A stretch of 64,000 nt of DNA from Glaciecola punicea ACAM 611 (GCF_000252165.1 NZ_BAET01000019.1:1-64000); one strand, 5' to 3'. Counted from the stretch's first letter, positions 1 through 10,159 are shown. Notes: generated by a model not told the origin, from the letters alone. Program-made: numbers and translations.

Positions 1-669
1 GGAGTTAATTATACCTTATTTACATGCCGCTTATTTTTATACTACAAAGATCAACACGTCCTAGTTTTTTAGTATTTTTTAAAATCTTGATACGGTCAAA
101 ATCAAGTGCCTTAAGTAAATAAAAATTTCCATTTTAGAATCAAAATTATCAAAGCACATAGTTGCTTATATGTATAACCCAAATTTGTTGAAGTTTCAAC
201 GGTGACTGCTATTCAATAAGCTTGTTTTATTCCAAGGCTCTTTAGGGGAACATGCCGCTATGCGGCGCAAGCACGAGGGTATAATCGCGAATCAGCTTGG
301 TTTATACGCTCTAATGTCAGAACAAAGCGACTTGAACGCTTTTTTAGTTCCCAACATTGGATTGAGCACGTTTAACCGTCATTTCATGAGAGGAACGTTC
401 GCATAAGACTCTCAATGTTCTTGTACCAATAGACTACCAACGTAAGAAATTGACAGTTGTCATTTCAACCAAAATAAGTGTAACTTCCTCCTGATAAACA
501 TCATCCTACTCAAAAGCCACCTGTAACGAAACGTAGTAATATCACAGAAATACGCAGTATAGACGTTATCTAGGCTTGCCGTAACCAGTTGCACGCAAGG
601 CTAATACATTTCATCAAATTTTTCTTTTGGACTCGGCGCAATGGCTAGCATATTGCCGTTGCCACAGTT
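1..669. other. Stretch with no convincing gene
   Basis: AT-rich DNA with no recognisable protein, RNA gene or repeat. The longest open stretch that catches the eye is 206-406 on the plus strand (66 codons, no good start or ribosome-binding site). It resembles no family I know and a run of that length can arise by chance. Confidence 0.5.
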
Positions 670-838
670 TTATACCTCTTCATAATATCGGATGCACATT
701 GCGAGCATAGGTTCTGCTGGACTTTTACCAAACATACGTAAACTCATCTGAGTATTGTGGCTACTCTCCATTTTAATTTCAGTATCATAATCGATAGTTC
801 GCTCTCATTTTCTACTTAGCTTCGATATTAGCGACCAT
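670..838 (-). pseudogene. Decayed small ORF downstream of the amidohydrolase
   Basis: An ATG at 838 preceded by GAGG opens a frame (MVANIEAK) that hits TAG after eight codons. One frame over, an uninterrupted run continues (ERTIDYDTEIKM, then MSLRMFGKSPAEP, IRYYEEV) and stops at 670-672. The two segments read like one short protein broken by a frameshift or small deletion. It starts 8 bases after the stop of the amidohydrolase on the same strand, so it was probably its operon partner. No family is recognised, and chance open frame remains possible. Confidence 0.3.
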
Positions 839-845
839 GTCGCCT

Positions 846-2561
846 CTATTTTTGGTAAGTAATTTTTCCACCTACAATGGTCATTAGGTTTTCTGATGTC
901 AAAATATCTGCTTCTGGAACAGTAAGCAAATCACGGTCAAATATTGTAAAATCAGCATATTTTCCCACTTCTACGGAGCCACGAATATCTTCTTGAAATG
1001 CACCATAGGCAGGCCAAATGGTGAACATCTTAAGGGCTGTTTCGCGGTTTACTGCGAGTTCCGGATGCCATCCTTCGCCTGATGTTCCGTCAAGCCTTTT
1101 ACGAGTGACTGCCGCGTAAAACTCAATTCGTGGATCACCAAGTTCCACTGGCGCATCAGATCCTCCAAGTATCATCAATCCGCGATCAACCAATTGCTGC
1201 CATGGGTAAGCATAACCAAGACGGTCAGGACCAAGTCTATCTGGCGCAAAGTTAAGGTCACCGATACCATGACTTGCTTGCATGGATGGAAGAATACCAA
1301 GACTAACAAGGCGTGCTTGGTCTTGAGCGGGAATAATTTGCACGTGTTCAAGTCTCCATCTTGGGTCAGCCACGGCCCATTCAGATTTTGGCACAGCACT
1401 GAAGGCTTCTTCATACCAATCTAATACTGCCCGAACGGCTCGATCCCCAATTACGTGGGTTTGAATCTGAATACCTTTACGTAATGCCTCACGTAAAATC
1501 GGGTCAAGTTCATCTTTCGTGGTGCGGTTCATAAACCCATTATGTTCAGCATCTGCATAATTTTCAAGAAGTGCGGCGCCGCGCGAACCAAGTGTGCCAT
1601 CGATATAGACTTTAATACCGCGTAAATCGAACATATTGTCGGGGGTTGTCTCACGTCCACGCTTAAGCATTGTTGACGCCTCTATAACATTTGCTGCCGC
1701 GTAAATACGGGTAGCCATATTTCCTTCTGCTTGTATCTCTTTTATTATTTCAACGTTGACGTAGGGCATGCCAGCGTCTTGAGTGTTTGTCCAGCCAACC
1801 TTAGCGTTCTCAAACATTCCTTGTACCAAACTGTCTTTTTTATAGTCACGTGTTTTTAGCGGGATAATGTCTCGAAAAATATCCATTGCCGAAGCTAGGA
1901 TATAACCGTTGGGCGAGCCGTCTACGTCACGCTCAAACTTACCTCCAAGTGGATCAAGAGAATCTTTAGTAATGCCTGCAAGCTCGAGTGCTTTGGAATT
2001 AACAAGGGCTGACACACCGTCCGCACGTGGCATAAATAGAGGCTTATCCGCGGTAAATGAATCAACGTCATGTTTGCTAAGAAATCTTTTTTCATCTATC
2101 CATTCTCGTTCAATCCAGCCACGCCCTTGTACCCATTCATTTGCAGGCACTGTTACTGAAAAGGCTTCAATGGCGTTGACAGTTTCTTTCAGTGAGTTAA
2201 TACCAAAAAGGCTTAACGTTTTTGGCCGCTGTCCGACACCTTCCACGTGCTGGTGACTATCGGTAAAACCTGCGTAAACATATTTCCCAGCCATGTTCAT
2301 TATCTGTGCACCACCGCACATATAGTTGACAGCCTTTGCGTTTGTTCCCACAAATATAATTTTATCGCCCAATATTGCTGTTGCTTCAGCTGTCCACTGC
2401 GCCTCATTTGCAGTATAAATTTTGGTGTTGTAAAGCACCATATCAGCACGAATGCATTTTGAAGATGTTGCTGATGCAGCGACATCAATTTTAGCGCATG
2501 ACACCAACGTCAAACTAAGCCCAAGTAAACTTAGTAATGTTAGGTTATTTTTGTACAACAA
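846..2561 (-). CDS. Lipoprotein amidohydrolase, YtcJ/amidohydrolase 3 type
   Basis: A 571-aa metal-dependent hydrolase of the amidohydrolase superfamily (YtcJ-like branch), which acts on C-N bonds of amides or cyclic imides. The N-terminus is a lipoprotein signal with a lipobox ending at Cys22 (LTLVSC), so the enzyme is probably anchored to a membrane and faces the periplasm. The metal motif DSHQH lies near residue 100, with the later metal and proton-shuttle segments HVIGDRAV, LEHVQII and GGSDAPVE. The start is TTG at 2561, chosen because a perfect AGGAGG sits 5 bases upstream; the next in-frame codon is also TTG. It is divergent from a TonB receptor (3208), which suggests that both serve uptake and breakdown of one nutrient. 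The substrate cannot be read from sequence. Confidence 0.85.
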   Translation of the reverse strand: MLYKNNLTLLSLLGLSLTLVSCAKIDVAASATSSKCIRADMVLYNTKIYTANEAQWTAEATAILGDKIIFVGTNAKAVNYMCGGAQIMNMAGKYVYAGFTDSHQHVEGVGQRPKTLSLFGINSLKETVNAIEAFSVTVPANEWVQGRGWIEREWIDEKRFLSKHDVDSFTADKPLFMPRADGVSALVNSKALELAGITKDSLDPLGGKFERDVDGSPNGYILASAMDIFRDIIPLKTRDYKKDSLVQGMFENAKVGWTNTQDAGMPYVNVEIIKEIQAEGNMATRIYAAANVIEASTMLKRGRETTPDNMFDLRGIKVYIDGTLGSRGAALLENYADAEHNGFMNRTTKDELDPILREALRKGIQIQTHVIGDRAVRAVLDWYEEAFSAVPKSEWAVADPRWRLEHVQIIPAQDQARLVSLGILPSMQASHGIGDLNFAPDRLGPDRLGYAYPWQQLVDRGLMILGGSDAPVELGDPRIEFYAAVTRKRLDGTSGEGWHPELAVNRETALKMFTIWPAYGAFQEDIRGSVEVGKYADFTIFDRDLLTVPEADILTSENLMTIVGGKITYQK

Positions 2562-3207
2562 ATTTTCCTCCTACTGACCTATTTTTTAAATAACAATAAT
2601 CTGCTCTCGATCCAAATTTATGTATTTTGCGTTTTGATTCTTAGAGTATAGAAAACATACAAGCAAAAATAAACAGCTTTGATATTAATGTGCTCGACGA
2701 CTTTAGAGTTTCCAAGTAAAATCTTGCTCTTTATTGGTGCAATTAGTATATTGCAGTGCAGTTCACGCAGTGCATACATAACTTAAATCTGTATTTTAGT
2801 GTACAGTTTATTGATTTACATATAAAAAATATAAAATAACAAGTTGGCAAAGATAATGCTTTAATTTTTACGTCTGTGCGCTTAATTGTCGCAGATTTAC
2901 AACTTAAAATAGTCTCTTTGTTGTAAATTAATAACGCAATGACACAAATCGAGGCTTATTTGTAATGAAACTAAACGCTTGCTTAGAATTTAGGAGTGAA
3001 AGAACAATTATACATTTCCAAATTGCCTATTTGCGATACTGAGACGACTTAAAACAAGCGCCTAGTATAGGTCAACAGACAACCAAACATTATTTGGATA
3101 CAGCAAACACTATTAATTTGCTACAGAATTCGCCAAGACTATTTGCTTGGCACTACGACGGTTTTTTAGCTTTTTAGCTTTTTACCCTAATAAATAGAGA
3201 AAAATAT
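2562..3207. other. Divergent intergenic region, no gene seen
   Basis: About 650 bases of AT-rich DNA between the divergent amidohydrolase and TonB receptor. It must hold both promoters. I see no ORF with a start signal, no clear inverted repeat and no Fur box. Just before the receptor there is a short TTTTTAGC direct repeat (about 3163-3183). Confidence 0.5.
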
Positions 3208-5922
3208 ATGATAATTATGGCCCACAAAAAGAGTAAGCTTAAGAAAAGGAACGAAATTGCGATAGCGATTTCAGTTGCACTGATGGCTACACTGCCAATT
3301 CAAGTATCGGCTCAACAAGAAAGTACCGTCGAGAAAGTGATTGTAACCGGAACTAGAATGATGGACCGTTCGGCGGCTGATTCACCTGTTCCTGTAGATA
3401 TAATAAGCGGCGATGAATTGCGTATAAATTCTTCGTCTGATATCCAAGATATGTTGCGTACGGCAATCCCTTCTTTCGATATTAACACCCAACCAATTAG
3501 TGATGCAGCAACGATTGTAAGACCAGCAAACCTGCGCGGACTTTCTCCGGATAACGTCTTAGTGCTAGTGAACGGAAAACGTCGTCACAGAGGCTCTATA
3601 ATTTCTTTCCTTGGCGGTGGTATTTCTGATGGAGCTCAAGGGGTCGATATCTCTGCAATCCCATCAATGGCAATAAAACAGGTTGAAGTGTTGCGAGATG
3701 GTGCATCTTCACAGTATGGTTCAGACGCTATCGCAGGAGTCATTAACTTTATCTTAAAAGATAATTCAGAAGGCTTTGAAGTTTCAACACGCTATGGTTC
3801 TACTTATGAGGGTGACGGTAATAACTATACGCTATCCGCAAACGCCGGATTACCCCTTGGTGATACTGGTTTTGTAAGCTTGACCGCTGAAATAAGAGAT
3901 GTCGAAGGGACAGTAAGGTCGGTTGTGCGAGACGATGTTGCCGCGATGGTTTCTGCCGGTTACACACCAGCTTTTAATTTTCAAACAATGAATAATTACA
4001 CAGGCGATGTCCCACAGTACTGGGGCCAACCGGATGTGGAGGGGGACATAAAGTTCTTTATTAACTCGGCATTCGAAATTAGTGAAGCTGCAGAAGTTTA
4101 CATGTTTGGTAACTACGGTGAGAGAGAAGTCACCGGTGGTTTCTTTTACCGTAACCCCGTCACTGATGGAAATCAGCGAGGAGGCGTTTACAGAGGCCCA
4201 AGAGTTGACCCATTAACTGGCCTTGCTGATCCTGACGGAGTTCACTCTGTGTTAGTAGGTGACCTTGATGGTCTTGGTGTTGGTGGCTCTTGTATTGCAG
4301 GTATCCCTATTGGTGGCGAAGGCAATGTGTTCCCTGACCCAAATTTTCTTGCACAGGTAGCTGCTGACGATAACTGCTTCTCATTTATTAACACTATTCC
4401 GGGTGGATTTGTGCCTAGGTTCGGTGGTAACAACGAAGATATGGCTATTGCCGTCGGTATTCGTGGCGAACTTAAGATAGGCACCGGTTTATTTTATGAC
4501 GCGAGTGCTCAGCGCGGTTCGAACAAAACCGATTTCTTCATTCGAAATACCATTAATGCTTCTCTTGGTCCTGCTACGCCTAGAGATTTTGTACCGGGTG
4601 GTCAAGAACAAACTGAAACCCAATTTAAGCTAGACTTCGTATATCGGGTTGATGCTGGTCTCGAATCGGACGTAAACATCGCTTTTGGTACAGAATATAG
4701 AGAAGAAGAGTTTGATCTGTTTGCTGGTGACGAAGCTTCTTATGCACTTGGTCCATTAGCTAGTCAGGGATTTTCATCAAGCTCGAATGGCTTCGGTGGT
4801 TTTCCAGCAGATACATCTGCATCTCAAGACAGTACTGCTTTTTATATTGATGTTGAATCTGACATTACTGAAAAGGTAACGCTTGCAGTTGCTGTCAGAG
4901 CTGAAGATTTTAGTGAATTTGGAAATACTACAGATTATAAAATTGCCGGTATTTATCATTTTAGTGATGACTTTAGAATTCGTGGAGCGATCTCTTCTGG
5001 ATTCCATGCTCCAACTGCGGGTCAAGCCAACATAACGAATGTAACTACGCAAAACGTTCAGGGCGTACTTATCGATCAAGGTACTTTGCCGCTTTCTTCG
5101 GCGGCGGGGCAGTTAGCGTCTAACTTTATAGAAAGTTTAGGAAATGGCCGACCAGAACTTGGAACAGAGGATGCTCAAAACTTTGCAATTGGGGTCGGCT
5201 TTAACCTCGCAGGTTCGACTTGGACGATTGATTATTACAATATTGAGTTAACTGACCGAGTTGCTCTTGGCGCTAATGTAGACTTTCTTGAAGCACTCAC
5301 ATTTGCTGCTCCATCAGGAACTAACTTTGAAACAGTATCCGAGGCGTTAACCAGCCTAGATGCACAAGGTATTATCGATCGTCAGCAATTTGTTGGGCTA
5401 GATGATCTATCACAATTTAGATTTTTCTCTAACAGCTTTGGCACCACAACAACAGGCGTAGATGTTGTTGGTAATATCTCGTTTGATTTGTGGGGTGGTG
5501 ATTCTAGAGTCACCGTTGCGGCCAACTATAACAAGACTGAAGTTGATAGTGTTGGAACAGTCAATCCTATCGGTGCAGGGCGAGTTGCAGCAATTGAGGA
5601 TTTGCTACCGAATACGCGAGCTAACGTATCGTGGTCGCACACCGAAGGGAATATCAGAACGTTATTACGCGCAAATTATTATGGCGGATGGGATGATACT
5701 GGAAATGGTGTGAATGGAGTTGGTGCACAAGTACTAATTGATGCGCAAGTTGCCTATCAATTCAGCGAACAGCTCGAATTTGTGCTCGGTGCAGATAATC
5801 TTCTTGATGCCTATCCTGAGAAAAATCCTGGTGCAGGAGGTTCGGGGGAGTTGTATTCAGAGTCAAGTCCATTTGGTTTTAACGGCGGCTCTTGGTACTT
5901 GCAAGCTCGATTCACCTATTAG
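3208..5922 (+). CDS. TonB-dependent outer-membrane receptor
   Basis: A 904-aa TonB-dependent receptor for energised uptake across the outer membrane. It has a signal peptide with likely cleavage after VSA (residue 35), then a TonB-box-like segment (EKVIVTGTR) and a plug domain (residues about 55-180) containing LRGLSPDNVLVLVNGKRRH and the conserved VLRDGASSQYGSDAIAGVIN. A long beta-barrel follows, ending in an aromatic residue (ARFTY), as expected for BamA recognition. The plug is very like that of the receptor at 24344, so the two are paralogues. The start at 3208 is one of two close ATGs (3208, 3217). The substrate is unknown; the neighbouring amidohydrolase suggests an amide or cyclic nitrogen compound, which is only inference. 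Confidence 0.92.
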   Translation: MIIMAHKKSKLKKRNEIAIAISVALMATLPIQVSAQQESTVEKVIVTGTRMMDRSAADSPVPVDIISGDELRINSSSDIQDMLRTAIPSFDINTQPISDAATIVRPANLRGLSPDNVLVLVNGKRRHRGSIISFLGGGISDGAQGVDISAIPSMAIKQVEVLRDGASSQYGSDAIAGVINFILKDNSEGFEVSTRYGSTYEGDGNNYTLSANAGLPLGDTGFVSLTAEIRDVEGTVRSVVRDDVAAMVSAGYTPAFNFQTMNNYTGDVPQYWGQPDVEGDIKFFINSAFEISEAAEVYMFGNYGEREVTGGFFYRNPVTDGNQRGGVYRGPRVDPLTGLADPDGVHSVLVGDLDGLGVGGSCIAGIPIGGEGNVFPDPNFLAQVAADDNCFSFINTIPGGFVPRFGGNNEDMAIAVGIRGELKIGTGLFYDASAQRGSNKTDFFIRNTINASLGPATPRDFVPGGQEQTETQFKLDFVYRVDAGLESDVNIAFGTEYREEEFDLFAGDEASYALGPLASQGFSSSSNGFGGFPADTSASQDSTAFYIDVESDITEKVTLAVAVRAEDFSEFGNTTDYKIAGIYHFSDDFRIRGAISSGFHAPTAGQANITNVTTQNVQGVLIDQGTLPLSSAAGQLASNFIESLGNGRPELGTEDAQNFAIGVGFNLAGSTWTIDYYNIELTDRVALGANVDFLEALTFAAPSGTNFETVSEALTSLDAQGIIDRQQFVGLDDLSQFRFFSNSFGTTTTGVDVVGNISFDLWGGDSRVTVAANYNKTEVDSVGTVNPIGAGRVAAIEDLLPNTRANVSWSHTEGNIRTLLRANYYGGWDDTGNGVNGVGAQVLIDAQVAYQFSEQLEFVLGADNLLDAYPEKNPGAGGSGELYSESSPFGFNGGSWYLQARFTY

Positions 5923-5943
5923 GTAATCCAGTTGTATTGTTAT

Positions 5944-5977
5944 AAAGCCACTCGTGCAAGAACGAGTGGCTTTTTTT
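5944..5977 (+). terminator. Rho-independent terminator of the TonB receptor
   Basis: A perfect 12-bp stem (5944-5955 with 5962-5973), a 6-base loop and a run of seven T, 21 bases after the receptor stop codon. Confidence 0.9.
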
Positions 5978-6084
5978 ATTAGCACGCTTTCGCCTTGCAT
6001 GGTAATTAGTTTATAGGAAGACACCGATGCTGCACGTTATATGACGAAGGATCTGGACGTAAACGCAGTCATCAAGATCATATT

Positions 6085-6102
6085 AATAATGATAATGAGA
6101 AT
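6085..6102. promoter_or_regulatory. Fur-box-like triple hexamer
   Basis: Three adjacent hexamers AATAAT GATAAT GAGAAT match the repeated GATAAT pattern of Fur boxes. No intact gene starts next to it; it lies just beyond the broken end of the serine hydrolase relic, so it may be an orphan site. Confidence 0.4.
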
Positions 6103-6133
6103 TTAACTCAACGATACGCTGAAATGCTTCGGT

Positions 6134-6539
6134 TTAGGTGCATAGTGATGCTTGCAAATCGAGCTTGCTCTCATCTACTGATTTTAAAGCAGCCAAATCT
6201 ACAAATATTTTTGAAGTTAGAGCCTATACGAAAAATAGTATCGGCAGTTGCAGAGACTTTTCCTTCGAGTTTTGCTAACCCTAAACCATTGGTAAAGGAA
6301 TTTCCTTGTGAATCGATAATGGCGTAGCTCATACCGGTAATGCCATTGGTTTTAAGAATACGGTTGAGCGTTTTATCTAAATCTCCAATCGCTTTAGCAG
6401 GCTTTTTTTGATTCGTTACGCTTTGACCAGTTTGCGCTGGTTCATTCTGCGATGCATGATTGAACTCATTTTGCTGAACATAAGAAAAATTAGCGGCAAA
6501 TAGACTGGGGCCAAATAAGAAAATGCGAATGGATTTCAT
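6134..6539 (-). pseudogene. Truncated, frameshifted serine beta-lactamase-like hydrolase
   Basis: Remnant of a penicillin-binding-protein/beta-lactamase family serine hydrolase. The intact frame gives a signal-peptide-like start and the family pattern ending in TIFRIGSNFK, where S-N-F-K is the catalytic SxxK. Right after it the frame is lost at a run of five A (6208-6212). Removing one A restores the family's next helix (IFVDLAALKSVDESKLDL) for about 24 codons before a stop at 6134-6136. The remaining two thirds of the normal domain (YxN and KTG/HxG motifs) are missing. It is therefore frameshifted and also deleted at its 3' end. A Fur-like sequence lies upstream (6590-6620). Confidence 0.8.
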
Positions 6540-6589
6540 AAGGATAATTAAAAAGAATTATCAATAACTTGGATGACTTATGTTAGCCT

Positions 6590-6620
6590 AATCATTTTCA
6601 TTTTCATTTTCAAAATGATT
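6590..6620. promoter_or_regulatory. Fur-like element with inverted repeat upstream of hydrolase relic
   Basis: On the minus strand there are three GAAAAT hexamers in tandem (6594-6611), close to the Fur hexamer GATAAT. They sit inside a 9-bp inverted repeat (AATCATTTT at 6590-6598, AAAATGATT at 6612-6620). The element is 51 bases upstream of the relic's start and could have been its iron-responsive operator. Confidence 0.35.
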
Positions 6621-6846
6621 TTTACCTAAATATAGTATGATCCTCTAATGACCGCTATAGCTTGTGTATTTGCCCTTTTAGCTAAAAACCAGAGGAACGG
6701 TTTAGTTGCAAAAATGAGTTCAATTTAAGAAAGCCTCAATGACGGTAATTGGCACTTTTGCGACGGTCATAACTTAAAAATTAACGGCAGGTTTGGCCTC
6801 TTTCTCTGCTGAAATCTTCACCCAAAAGTAAATTTAGATTATAAAA

Positions 6847-6907
6847 GTTAACAACTATATTGGTTTAGTAACTACTTTATTGTCTACGTAACAACTTTAT
6901 TGTTCAC
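6847..6907. repeat. Imperfect 20-bp tandem repeat, about three copies
   Basis: Copies at 6868-6887 and 6888-6907 agree at 17 of 20 positions (GTAAC-A/T-ACTTTATTGT core). A weaker copy precedes them at 6847-6867. The array lies 30 bases past the glmS stop codon on the downstream side. Confidence 0.6.
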
Positions 6908-6936
6908 CCACACTAGCATTTTTGGTATTTTTAAAT

Positions 6937-8775
6937 CTACTCCACTGTCACCGACTTCGCTAAATTCCTAGGCTGATCCACATCAGTCCCCTTAATCAAC
7001 GCCACATAATACGACAACAACTGCAACGGAATGGTATACACAATAGGCGCCACCGACTCCATACAGTGAGGTACTTGCACCACGCGCATAGTGTCATCGC
7101 TCTCGAAATGCGCCTCTTTATCAGCAAACACATACATAATACCGCCACGCGCACGCACTTCTTCCACGTTCGACTTAAGCTTCTCTAACAGTTCATTGTT
7201 AGGCGCAACCACTATCACCGGCATATCGGCGTCTATCAACGCCAACGGGCCATGCTTCAACTCACCCGAGGCATAGGCTTCAGCATGAATATACGAAATT
7301 TCTTTAAGCTTAAGTGCGCCTTCCATCGCGATGGGGTATTGGTCCCCTCGGCCTAAAAACAGGCTGTGTTGCTTGTCTGAAAACTCTTCTGCTAGGTTTT
7401 CAATCTCACCTGCCAGTGCTAGGGTTTCCTCTAACTTAGCGGGTAAACTCACAAGCGCTTTTACGATGTTTGCCGAAACTGTCGGGTCCATATTCTTATG
7501 TTTGCCAATACTCAGCACCAACATAAGCAAAGCTGCTAACTGCGTGGTAAAGGCCTTGGTAGAGGCAACGCCAATTTCAGCGCCTGCTCGGGTTAAAAAG
7601 CTCAAAGCCGATTCTCTAACAAGCGACGACCCGTCTACGTTACAAATGCTCAAGCTCGACATGTAGCCTATTTCTTTAGCTAGTTTAAGCGCGGCGAGCG
7701 TGTCGGCGGTTTCGCCCGACTGTGAAATAGTAATTAACAAGCTGTTGGCTGGTACGTAAGAGCGTCTGTATCTAAATTCGGAGGCAATTTCAACATCGCA
7801 CTGCACGTTTGCATACTGTTCTAGCCAATATTTAGCGGTAACGCCTGCGTGGTAACTGGTGCCGCAGGCGATAATTTTCACATAGCTAGTTTGCTTGAAA
7901 ATCTCATCTGCACCTTCACCAAATATCCCAGGCGCTATGCCTTCGCTGCTTACTCTGCCATTTAAGGCATTGCGCAATACAAGCGGCTGCTCATGAATTT
8001 CTTTTAGCATGTAGTGGCGATAACCACCTTTATCGCCGGCGTCGTGCTCTACGGTGCTGTCTACAACATCACGCTCTACAATATCGCCGTTACCGTCTAT
8101 AATTTTAACGCTGGTGCGAGTAATTTCAGCCACGTCGCCTTCTTCTAAAAAGATGAATCGGCGCGTTACTGGCAGCAAAGCCATTTGGTCTGACGCTAAG
8201 AAGTTTTCGCCAATGCCTAAACCGATAACAAGGGGGCTGCCTGAGCGCGCTACGACTAGTTTTTCTGGCGTAGTTTGGTCCATTACCACAGCGCCATAAG
8301 CACCTTTGAATGATTTAACCGCCGCTTGCACCGCGCTTAACAAATCGTCAGTGCTTTGCATATGTAAGGCAACGCTGTGGGCAATGGTTTCAGTGTCGGT
8401 GTCTGAGGTGAAGGTAAAACCTTTTTGAGTGAGCATGTCGCGCAAGCTTTTATGGTTTTCAATAATACCGTTGTGAACTACCGCAAAGCGTTCTTCACTT
8501 GAATGTGGGTGGGCGTTTGCTTCGGTTACGCCGCCGTGTGTGGCCCAGCGGGTATGTGCAATCCCAATGGTACCTAAACCGTTGGTCTCGTTAATGGCGT
8601 TGGCAAGCGCTATTACCTTGCCTGTGCGGCGCACCACCGACAGTTTGTTGTGGTTGTTTGTATCTACTAAGGCAACACCGGCTGAATCATAGCCACGGTA
8701 CTCAAGGCGCTTTAAGCCTTCCAATAAAATTTGTACAACGTTGCGCTCGGCAACTGCTCCGACTATTCCACACAT
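6937..8775 (-). CDS. glmS: Glutamine--fructose-6-phosphate aminotransferase (isomerising)
   Basis: Makes glucosamine-6-phosphate from fructose-6-phosphate and glutamine, the first committed step to UDP-GlcNAc for peptidoglycan and LPS; cytoplasmic. The start is set at 8775 so that the protein begins [12 protein letters not shown], leaving Cys2 as the N-terminal glutaminase nucleophile after Met removal; a longer open frame exists upstream but would bury this cysteine. This gives 612 aa, close to the E. coli enzyme (609). The N-terminal glutaminase domain contains [18 protein letters not shown]. Two SIS sugar-isomerase domains follow ([27 protein letters not shown]), and the protein ends [13 protein letters not shown], as is typical. 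It follows glmU by 7 bases, so the two are co-transcribed. Confidence 0.98.
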   Translation of the reverse strand: MCGIVGAVAERNVVQILLEGLKRLEYRGYDSAGVALVDTNNHNKLSVVRRTGKVIALANAINETNGLGTIGIAHTRWATHGGVTEANAHPHSSEERFAVVHNGIIENHKSLRDMLTQKGFTFTSDTDTETIAHSVALHMQSTDDLLSAVQAAVKSFKGAYGAVVMDQTTPEKLVVARSGSPLVIGLGIGENFLASDQMALLPVTRRFIFLEEGDVAEITRTSVKIIDGNGDIVERDVVDSTVEHDAGDKGGYRHYMLKEIHEQPLVLRNALNGRVSSEGIAPGIFGEGADEIFKQTSYVKIIACGTSYHAGVTAKYWLEQYANVQCDVEIASEFRYRRSYVPANSLLITISQSGETADTLAALKLAKEIGYMSSLSICNVDGSSLVRESALSFLTRAGAEIGVASTKAFTTQLAALLMLVLSIGKHKNMDPTVSANIVKALVSLPAKLEETLALAGEIENLAEEFSDKQHSLFLGRGDQYPIAMEGALKLKEISYIHAEAYASGELKHGPLALIDADMPVIVVAPNNELLEKLKSNVEEVRARGGIMYVFADKEAHFESDDTMRVVQVPHCMESVAPIVYTIPLQLLSYYVALIKGTDVDQPRNLAKSVTVE

Positions 8776-8782
8776 GGTATTG

Positions 8783-10159
8783 TTATTCCTTAGTTTGTTT
8801 AGTCGGCTTTTGCCAACCTGAAATATTCTTTTGCTTGCTGCGTGCAATGGCTAGCTGATCGTTCTCAACTGCTTTTGTAATGGTACTGCCTGCGCCTATT
8901 GTTGCACCCGCGCTAATAATCACGGGGGCAACAAGTGATGAATTTGAGCCAATAAATGCGCCGTCGCCTATTTTGGTAATAAATTTGTTTATACCGTCAT
9001 AGTTACAGGTAATGGTGCCCGCGCCTATATTCGCGTTTTGGCCTATAATGGCATCACCAATATAGCTTAGGTGATTTACTTTTGAGCCTTTGCCAATAAC
9101 CGCCTTTTTGATTTCCACAAAATTGCCTACTTTAGCGCCTTGGTGCAGATCTGCGCCGGGACGCAAGCGCGCATAGGGGCCAACATTACAATCGTTGGCA
9201 ACGGTAGCATTTTCAAGCAGTGAATACGCTTCTATATGGGTATTATCGCCTACATGACAGTTTTTCAATATGCAGTTGGCACCAATGCGCACGTTGTTAC
9301 CAATAGTCACTTCACCCTCAAAAATAGCGTTTATGTCAATAAATACGTCTTCACCTACACTAAGCTTGCCGCGTATATCAATTCTACTCGGATCGGCTAA
9401 AGACACGCCCTGCATCATTAAGTTGTTTGCTTCGCGTAATTGATAAGCGCGCTCAAGCGAGGCTAATTGAGCGCGATTATTCACGCCCTCAACTTCTCGA
9501 TCCCACTGTGGGTGCGCAGCTGTTATACGCCTGCCCTCTTTGGCCGCCATTGCAATTACGTCGGTAAGGTAGTATTCGTTTTGTGCGTTGTCGCTAGACA
9601 AGTTGCCCAACCAGCGTTTTAAATCGTGGCCTTGCATAATCATCATGCCGGTATTTACTTCTTTAATCAGGCGCTGTTCATCACTAGCGTCTTTATGCTC
9701 GATTATGGCGGTAATATTATTGTGGTTGGAAGGGTCGCGCACTATGCGGCCCATGCCGGTTGGGTCGTCTAAATTAACGGTTAACAGCGCTAAGTCAGCT
9801 TCTTTTTTGACGTCTACTAAATTGCGTAAAGTCGTGGTGGAAATAAGCGGGGCGTCGCCCACTACAATTAACACATCGTCATTATCGTTAACGTTATTTA
9901 TGGCCTGCATTACAGCGTGCCCAGTGCCGAGCTGCTGGGCTTGCAAACACCAGTTAACCTTATGCTTCGCCAGCGCGCTTTTTAGCAAATCGCCGCCGTG
10001 GCCGTAGACAAGATTAATGTTGCTACAGCCTAACGCGTATACATTGTCGATAATGTGCTCAACCATGGGTTTGTGCGCAACTTTATGCAAAACCTTCGGC
10101 AGGCTAGACTTCATTCTAGTCCCTTTCCCTGCGGCTAAAATGATAACTGACAGTGCCAT
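8783..10159 (-). CDS. glmU: Bifunctional GlcNAc-1-P uridyltransferase / GlcN-1-P acetyltransferase
   Basis: Catalyses the last two steps to UDP-N-acetylglucosamine. The protein has 458 aa (E. coli 456). The N-terminal nucleotidyltransferase domain begins with the signature [18 protein letters not shown]. The C-terminal half is a left-handed beta helix of hexapeptide repeats (for example [15 protein letters not shown]) carrying the acetyltransferase site ([32 protein letters not shown]). It is the promoter-proximal gene of a glmU-glmS operon. No atp operon is seen beside it, although the atp genes often neighbour glmU in gammaproteobacteria; the upstream neighbour here is an EamA transporter. 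Confidence 0.98.
   Translation of the reverse strand: MALSVIILAAGKGTRMKSSLPKVLHKVAHKPMVEHIIDNVYALGCSNINLVYGHGGDLLKSALAKHKVNWCLQAQQLGTGHAVMQAINNVNDNDDVLIVVGDAPLISTTTLRNLVDVKKEADLALLTVNLDDPTGMGRIVRDPSNHNNITAIIEHKDASDEQRLIKEVNTGMMIMQGHDLKRWLGNLSSDNAQNEYYLTDVIAMAAKEGRRITAAHPQWDREVEGVNNRAQLASLERAYQLREANNLMMQGVSLADPSRIDIRGKLSVGEDVFIDINAIFEGEVTIGNNVRIGANCILKNCHVGDNTHIEAYSLLENATVANDCNVGPYARLRPGADLHQGAKVGNFVEIKKAVIGKGSKVNHLSYIGDAIIGQNANIGAGTITCNYDGINKFITKIGDGAFIGSNSSLVAPVIISAGATIGAGSTITKAVENDQLAIARSKQKNISGWQKPTKQTKE

Larger units (their letters stand above)
6540..6936. other. Intergenic region with Fur-like repeats and a 20-bp repeat
   Basis: No gene is seen. It contains the Fur-like inverted repeat at 6590-6620 and the 20-bp repeats at 6847-6907, described separately. 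Confidence 0.5.

Noticed and set aside
206-406. 66-codon open stretch at the left end
   Set aside because: No start or ribosome-binding site and no recognised family; expected by chance somewhere in 800 bases.
1909-2256. 115-codon open frame on the plus strand
   Set aside because: It lies wholly inside the amidohydrolase gene in antisense, has no ribosome-binding site, and its composition is that of a shadow frame.
8776-8847. N-terminal extension of glmS (24 codons upstream of MCGI)
   Set aside because: GlmS needs Cys at position 2 after Met removal; the extension overlaps the glmU 3' end and would abolish the nucleophile.
9588-10007. 139-codon open frame opposite glmU
   Set aside because: Antisense shadow of a clearly coding gene with no start signal or family features.
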